Positions 6,394-10,240 of a DNA stretch of 10,240 bases are shown piece by piece. The stretch lies in contig JADWMH010000016.1 of NCBI GenBank assembly GCA_015767355.1, positions 7,444 through 17,683 on the forward strand, given 5' to 3'. The translations under genes were made by a program, and so were the position numbers. Position 1 is the first letter of the stretch, and the number at the start of each line of letters is the position of its first letter. The notes below the pieces were generated by a model. It ran no database searches, was not told the DNA's origin, and worked only from the letters and a program-made list of their open reading frames with translations. The DNA comes from Gammaproteobacteria bacterium. Lineage in GTDB: Bacteria; Pseudomonadota; Gammaproteobacteria; Chromatiales; Chromatiaceae.

Positions 6394-7136
6394 TCCTCAC
6401 TAACCTTGACGCTGCGGCGAAGCGCCGGCATGGTGGATGCAAGTGCACGCATTTCATCCAGTGTCTCCTCCGTCAGCGGTTTGTGATCAAATCCAAGCAG
6501 GGTGCCATCAAGATTTTCAGCGAGCAGCAGTGCCGTTTCATACATCACCTCAAGAATCTCTTCCCCGTCGAGGCTCCCCGGAAGCCTGGCAAAGAGCGAC
6601 AGCCCGGGACTTCTGAAACGGCTCATATCCTGAGGAAAGGTTCCCGGGTTGACCATACTGACAACGGCAAACAACTCTTCAGCGCCATTATAATGATAGT
6701 AGACATCCATCGGACCCGGCGACAGACCGGCAGCATACAGCGCACTGACGATGGCATCGCCGGTAAAGAATTTTCGCCTGGAGGCAACGCTCAGGCTTAA
6801 AATCTCCTCCTCCCGCGAAGGATGCTCGATCTCTATCTCCTCCATCTCTCCGGAGAGACTCTGTGTGGCATTTCCCTGCTGTTCATCAGCCGGAGCAGAG
6901 TAAGTGAGCTCTTCATGCCAGGCAGCAACCTCTACAGAATCATCTTCAGAACCATCTTTTTTCCCACCTGAATGATGACGATCATCCCGGAGGTGATGAC
7001 TCTCAATCTTCTTCTGCATTCTTTTTCGGCGATTACGCTGCGCATGCGCACTCTTGTGGCGCTCCCACAAATAAATTGCGGCGACAAACAGAATACCCAG
7101 AGCCAGAATCAGAAAACGTAATTCAGAAGACTCCAT
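6390..7136 (-). CDS. zipA: Cell division protein ZipA
   Basis: ZipA anchors FtsZ to the inner membrane and stabilises the Z ring. The 248-residue protein has an N-terminal membrane helix (about residues 6-23) followed by a basic stretch and then an acidic, low-complexity linker to about 110. The C-terminal FtsZ-binding domain (about 111-245) contains the recognisable segments FFTGDAIVSALYAAGL, SMVNPGTF and SPGLSLFARLPG. The frame opens three bases earlier at TTG 7139. I chose ATG 7136 because GGGAG lies 6 nt upstream of it. The linker is short compared with E. coli ZipA (328 residues). It is flanked by smc and ligA, the standard order in non-enteric gammaproteobacteria, and its stop overlaps the ligA start. 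A hairpin abuts its ribosome binding site. Confidence 0.93.
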   Translation of the reverse strand: MESSELRFLILALGILFVAAIYLWERHKSAHAQRNRRKRMQKKIESHHLRDDRHHSGGKKDGSEDDSVEVAAWHEELTYSAPADEQQGNATQSLSGEMEEIEIEHPSREEEILSLSVASRRKFFTGDAIVSALYAAGLSPGPMDVYYHYNGAEELFAVVSMVNPGTFPQDMSRFRSPGLSLFARLPGSLDGEEILEVMYETALLLAENLDGTLLGFDHKPLTEETLDEMRALASTMPALRRSVKVSEE

Positions 7137-7146
7137 CAATCACTCC

Positions 7147-7171
7147 CGGCAATCTTGTTTGGAGATTGCCG
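7147..7171 (-). promoter_or_regulatory. Hairpin abutting the zipA ribosome binding site
   Basis: On the transcript CGGCAATCT (7163-7171) pairs perfectly with AGATTGCCG (7147-7155) across a 7-nt loop. The 3' arm runs directly into GGGAG, the zipA Shine-Dalgarno site, 6 nt before ATG 7136. The structure is seen; any effect on translation is inferred. Confidence 0.5.
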
Positions 7172-7203
7172 CAGTCGCTTAGGCTCCCTCGCAATGACGG
7201 CAT
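7147..7203. repeat. CGTCATTGCGAG-type interspersed repeat in the smc-zipA gap
   Basis: Read on the minus strand, the element runs from GCCGTCATTGCGAG through CGGCAATCT, the form of a widespread bacterial intergenic repeat, and then truncates soon after its AGATTGCCG turn. It occupies about half of the 115-nt gap between the smc stop and the zipA start. No promoter was evident in the rest of the gap. Confidence 0.65.
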
Positions 7204-7251
7204 TCATACGGGCTTTTTGCGGATTCGTTACTGATATGACCATGATTCTGA

Positions 7252-10240
7252 CTACATCGCGGCCATCTGGGCCGCCTCCTCAACATCCACTGACACCAGG
7301 CGCGAAACGCCGGGTTCATGCATGGTGACGCCCTGCAGCTGGTACGCCATCTCCATGGTGACTTTATTGTGTGTAATAAAGATGAATTGTACAGTTTCTG
7401 ACATCTCTTTGACCAGAGAGCAAAAACGTCCCACATTGGCGTCATCCAGCGGCGCATCGACTTCATCGAGCATGCAGAAAGGGGCCGGATTGAGACGGAA
7501 TATCGCAAATACCAGCGCTACTGCAGTGAGCGCTTTTTCGCCTCCGGAGAGCAGTTGGATGCTGCTGTTGCGCTTCCCTGGCGGCCTTGCCATGACACCC
7601 ACACCGGCATTTAGCAGATCATCGCCGGTGAGTTCCAGATAGGCCTTTCCGCCACCGAATAGTTTGGGAAACAGTTCGATAAAACCGCTGTTGACCATCT
7701 CGAAAGTATCCTTGAACCGGCTGCGGGTTTCACGGTCAATTTTGTGTATCGCCTCCTCCAGTGTCGCCAGTGCTTCGAGAACATCATCGTGCTGCTCAGT
7801 CAGATGCTCGAGACGCTCGGATTGTTCTCTGAACTCATCGATTGCCGCCAGGTTGATGGGCCCCAACCTTTGAATTCTTGACGTGGTTTTCTCCAGCTGC
7901 TGCTGCCACTCGCTGACATTGGCATGCCCGGGGATGCTGCGCAACAGCTCTTCCCTGTCATAGGAGGCTTCATTGAGCTGCTCCTCCAGTGTTTTAACGC
8001 GCACAGCTATTTCCTGATGCTGTATGCGCTCCTGTTCCAGTGCAGAGCGATGCTGCTGCACCAGCTGTTCCGCCTCATGCCGCTTTTTCTCCCTGCCGCG
8101 CAAGCCGTTATCAATCTCCTGCAACGCATTGCGGGCCGCCGTCAATTCTGTTTCCGCGGCGACACGTTCCTGCAGTTGCAACGCAAGCTTCTGCTGCTGC
8201 TCCTGCAGCGGCAATTCATTGTTACTCAGCGCTTCGTTCAGCTCGTCACGCCGGGCTGTTATTTGCCGCAGCTGCTCATTGATGCGTTGCTGCCCCTGCA
8301 GCAGCCCCTGTTGCTGGGAACGCATCGATTCAGACTTCAGGGCAAGCTGGTGATAGCCCTGGCGTTTGGCGGCATTCTGTTCACGCACATCATTGACCTG
8401 CTTGCGCAGTTGATCCCGCTGCTGCTCCAGCACAGTGCGTTTCGACGCCATGGTTTCACTGATTTCCAGTGCCTGATAAAGCTTGCCCTGGGCAATTTGT
8501 GCAGACTCTTCAGATTCACTGATCTGCTTGTGAAGATCACTGCGCTCTGCGCCGAGAGTCTCAACACGATTTCTGATATGTTCCGCACGCATGCGCTTGC
8601 CGCTCAGTTTTGAACGCACTTCCGAGAGTTCATGATTCAACTGATTCAGGGAGAGCTGACGCTGTTCCCGCTGCTGCTCCATCTCGCGCAAACTCTCGAG
8701 CGCAGCCTCATGCTGCCGCTGAAGACTCTCCACTTCTGTTTGCAGCAGGCGGCTCGATGCATCCACTTCCCGCACCTCCTGTTCCCGCTCCAGCACACCC
8801 TGCTTGGCGCCCTGTTCCTGACCAAATCGCATCCAGTTCGCGCCAACCCATACGCCTTCGGCGGTGATCAAAGACTCGCCAGGTTGCAATGTATGGCGTT
8901 TGTCGAGGGCGTCACTCACCGAATCAGCGACTCTTATTCCACCAAGCAGTGCAGAGAGATCAAGTTGGGAACTCACCCTGCCAAGTAAAGCATCCTCGCG
9001 CACGGCGCTGTGTGCTGCGCTGCCTCTGCCAAGCAACTCCACGACGCCTTCACCCAGCGCATCGACAGAGGTGCTGAAAGGTTCAATCTGATCAACACAG
9101 ACTGCCTGCAGATGATGTCCCAGCACTGTTTCCAGCGCCCGCCGCCAATGCGCATCGACATCGATTTGTTGAGCCAGCCGCTGTGCCTTGTCCACACCCT
9201 GCTGTGCCAGCCAGGCAGCGCTCTCCCCACCCTCCTGCATTGCAGCCCTCTGCAGCGCCTGCAGAGATGCAAGACGCCCCGTCGCGCTCTGTAATTTTCG
9301 ACGGCTGTCGTCCAGATGCTCTCCATCTCTCTTCAAACGTTCTCGGGAAGCGGCAATTTGCGATTGCGCCGCATCAGTTTTCTCCTCAGCCTCCTCCACA
9401 GATGCCGCCAAACTGCTCTGCTGCTCTTCATGCCGGGCAATCTCTTCGTCGAGACTGCTCACATGCAGGTTGGAACTCTCTTCCAGATTGCGCTCGATGC
9501 GGCGCTGCAGCTGCTGTTGCTGCTGTTCCAGATGATTGATGCGGGTTCGTTCAACCTGTGCTGTCTGTGTCGGCTCATTCGCCTGTTGATGAAAACCGTC
9601 CCATTCACTCTGCCACTGCTGCAGCGCCTCCTCCGCCTGCGTCAACTGTTTATCGGCCTGCTGCTCAGCCTCGAGGGCCTCCTCGAGAAGCGGCTGCTGC
9701 TTTTGCAACTCTGCAGTCAGCTCTCCCAGGCGATGTTCATCCTGCTTCTGCTCCTGCACCAGATGCTGCAGTGAAGCCTGTGTCCGGCTCAAATCCCGTT
9801 GCTGTTTTTCGCGGCTCTCTTTTGCATACTGAATCGCCTGTTCAAGACCCGCAATTTCGGCGCCCAGGGCATAGAAAGCCGCCTGGCGGTTGTTAAAGAG
9901 ATCATTTGCTTCAGTATGAGTGTCACGATCGGCTTCGATCTCCGCTTCTATGCGACGCTGCACCGAAATGGCAGCCTGCAGGCGGTTCTCCTGTTCAGCC
10001 AGTCCACGCTCACCCTGCTGCAACTCACTCTCCAGCACCTGCCAGCGCAATACCAGCAACTGGCCCTTGAGTTCACGCTCCAGTGCTTTCAATTCCTTAT
10101 ATTTTTCGGCTGTCGCAGACTGGCGTTTGAGGCGCTTCAACTGGGTTGAGATCTCCTCGAGCAGATCCTCGAGGCGTTCAAGATTCTCACGTGTATGACG
10201 AATACGATTTTCTGTCTCACGGCGGCGCTCCTTGTATTTG
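7252..10240 (-). CDS. smc: Chromosome partition protein Smc (partial, N-terminus beyond the window)
   Basis: Smc is the ATPase core of the bacterial condensin that compacts and segregates the chromosome, working with ScpA and ScpB. About 995 codons are visible. The frame stays open to the right edge and encodes a KYKERRRETENRIRHT segment typical of residue ~155 onward, so the Walker A head lobe lies outside. The apparent start near 10140 is only an internal TTG. A long Glu/Gln-rich coiled coil leads to the hinge domain (roughly encoded by 8795-9215), then the returning coiled coil, then the C-terminal head lobe. That lobe has the ABC signature LSGGEK (about 7534-7551), Walker B CMLDEVDAPLDD and the H-loop FIFITHNK. 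The stop is TAG at 7254-7252. A canonical Smc rather than MukB argues against an enteric host. The visible part looks intact. Confidence 0.97.
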   Translation of the reverse strand, partial: KYKERRRETENRIRHTRENLERLEDLLEEISTQLKRLKRQSATAEKYKELKALERELKGQLLVLRWQVLESELQQGERGLAEQENRLQAAISVQRRIEAEIEADRDTHTEANDLFNNRQAAFYALGAEIAGLEQAIQYAKESREKQQRDLSRTQASLQHLVQEQKQDEHRLGELTAELQKQQPLLEEALEAEQQADKQLTQAEEALQQWQSEWDGFHQQANEPTQTAQVERTRINHLEQQQQQLQRRIERNLEESSNLHVSSLDEEIARHEEQQSSLAASVEEAEEKTDAAQSQIAASRERLKRDGEHLDDSRRKLQSATGRLASLQALQRAAMQEGGESAAWLAQQGVDKAQRLAQQIDVDAHWRRALETVLGHHLQAVCVDQIEPFSTSVDALGEGVVELLGRGSAAHSAVREDALLGRVSSQLDLSALLGGIRVADSVSDALDKRHTLQPGESLITAEGVWVGANWMRFGQEQGAKQGVLEREQEVREVDASSRLLQTEVESLQRQHEAALESLREMEQQREQRQLSLNQLNHELSEVRSKLSGKRMRAEHIRNRVETLGAERSDLHKQISESEESAQIAQGKLYQALEISETMASKRTVLEQQRDQLRKQVNDVREQNAAKRQGYHQLALKSESMRSQQQGLLQGQQRINEQLRQITARRDELNEALSNNELPLQEQQQKLALQLQERVAAETELTAARNALQEIDNGLRGREKKRHEAEQLVQQHRSALEQERIQHQEIAVRVKTLEEQLNEASYDREELLRSIPGHANVSEWQQQLEKTTSRIQRLGPINLAAIDEFREQSERLEHLTEQHDDVLEALATLEEAIHKIDRETRSRFKDTFEMVNSGFIELFPKLFGGGKAYLELTGDDLLNAGVGVMARPPGKRNSSIQLLSGGEKALTAVALVFAIFRLNPAPFCMLDEVDAPLDDANVGRFCSLVKEMSETVQFIFITHNKVTMEMAYQLQGVTMHEPGVSRLVSVDVEEAAQMAAM

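Noticed and set aside
7924..8613. 229-codon plus-strand open frame rich in Leu and Gln
   Set aside because: It is antisense to the Smc coiled coil. The repeated CTG/CAG codons there produce long Leu-rich open frames on the other strand.
9316..9774. Leu-rich plus-strand frame that resembles a membrane protein
   Set aside because: This is the reverse of Gln/Glu-rich Smc coiled coil, so the apparent hydrophobicity is a codon artefact.
10120..10140. Start of smc at the TTG near 10140
   Set aside because: The frame continues to the window edge with conserved Smc residues, so this TTG encodes an internal leucine and the gene is cut by the window.

Overview
The window reads as chromosome of a non-enteric gammaproteobacterium that oxidises reduced sulfur compounds. 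The minus-strand order smc-zipA-ligA with a canonical Smc (not MukB) is typical of such gammaproteobacteria, and ZipA is essentially confined to that class. The HdrC/HdrB-like pair at the left edge resembles the distal part of the sHdr (sulfur-oxidising heterodisulfide-reductase-like) operon of chemolithotrophs. Base composition is moderately GC-rich in the housekeeping genes and visibly AT-richer in the toxin-antitoxin region and the intergenic repeats.

Layout. Bases 1-1601 hold the last two genes of a plus-strand operon (hdrC-like, hdrB-like), closed by a strong intrinsic terminator. Bases 1602-1876 have no gene but carry nested inverted repeats and a REP-like hairpin. A plus-strand SPOUT (TrmH/SpoU) RNA methyltransferase follows at 1877-2428. 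Convergent to it, 11 bp away, is a minus-strand type II toxin-antitoxin pair: a Phd/YefM antitoxin and a VapC/PIN toxin with a 4-nt overlap and a good promoter at 3101-3129. An imperfect inverted repeat built of 9-mers (3196-3272) separates it from a solitary minus-strand arabinose-5-phosphate isomerase (KdsD/KpsF type). Upstream of that, on the same strand, are ligA (complete), zipA (complete, 4-nt overlap with ligA) and the C-terminal ~995 codons of smc, which runs off the right edge.

How the genes work together. The Hdr-like pair supplies iron-sulfur subunits of a cytoplasmic redox complex, most likely for sulfane-sulfur oxidation. Smc, ZipA and LigA serve chromosome compaction, Z-ring anchoring and nick sealing, a conserved growth and division block. 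KdsD feeds Kdo synthesis for lipopolysaccharide. The toxin-antitoxin pair is a small accessory insertion.

No undescribed multi-gene system is visible. The least explained material is between genes: several families of short interspersed repeats, three of them built from three tandem 9-10-mers per arm, and two hairpins close to the start codons of zipA and the methyltransferase gene.
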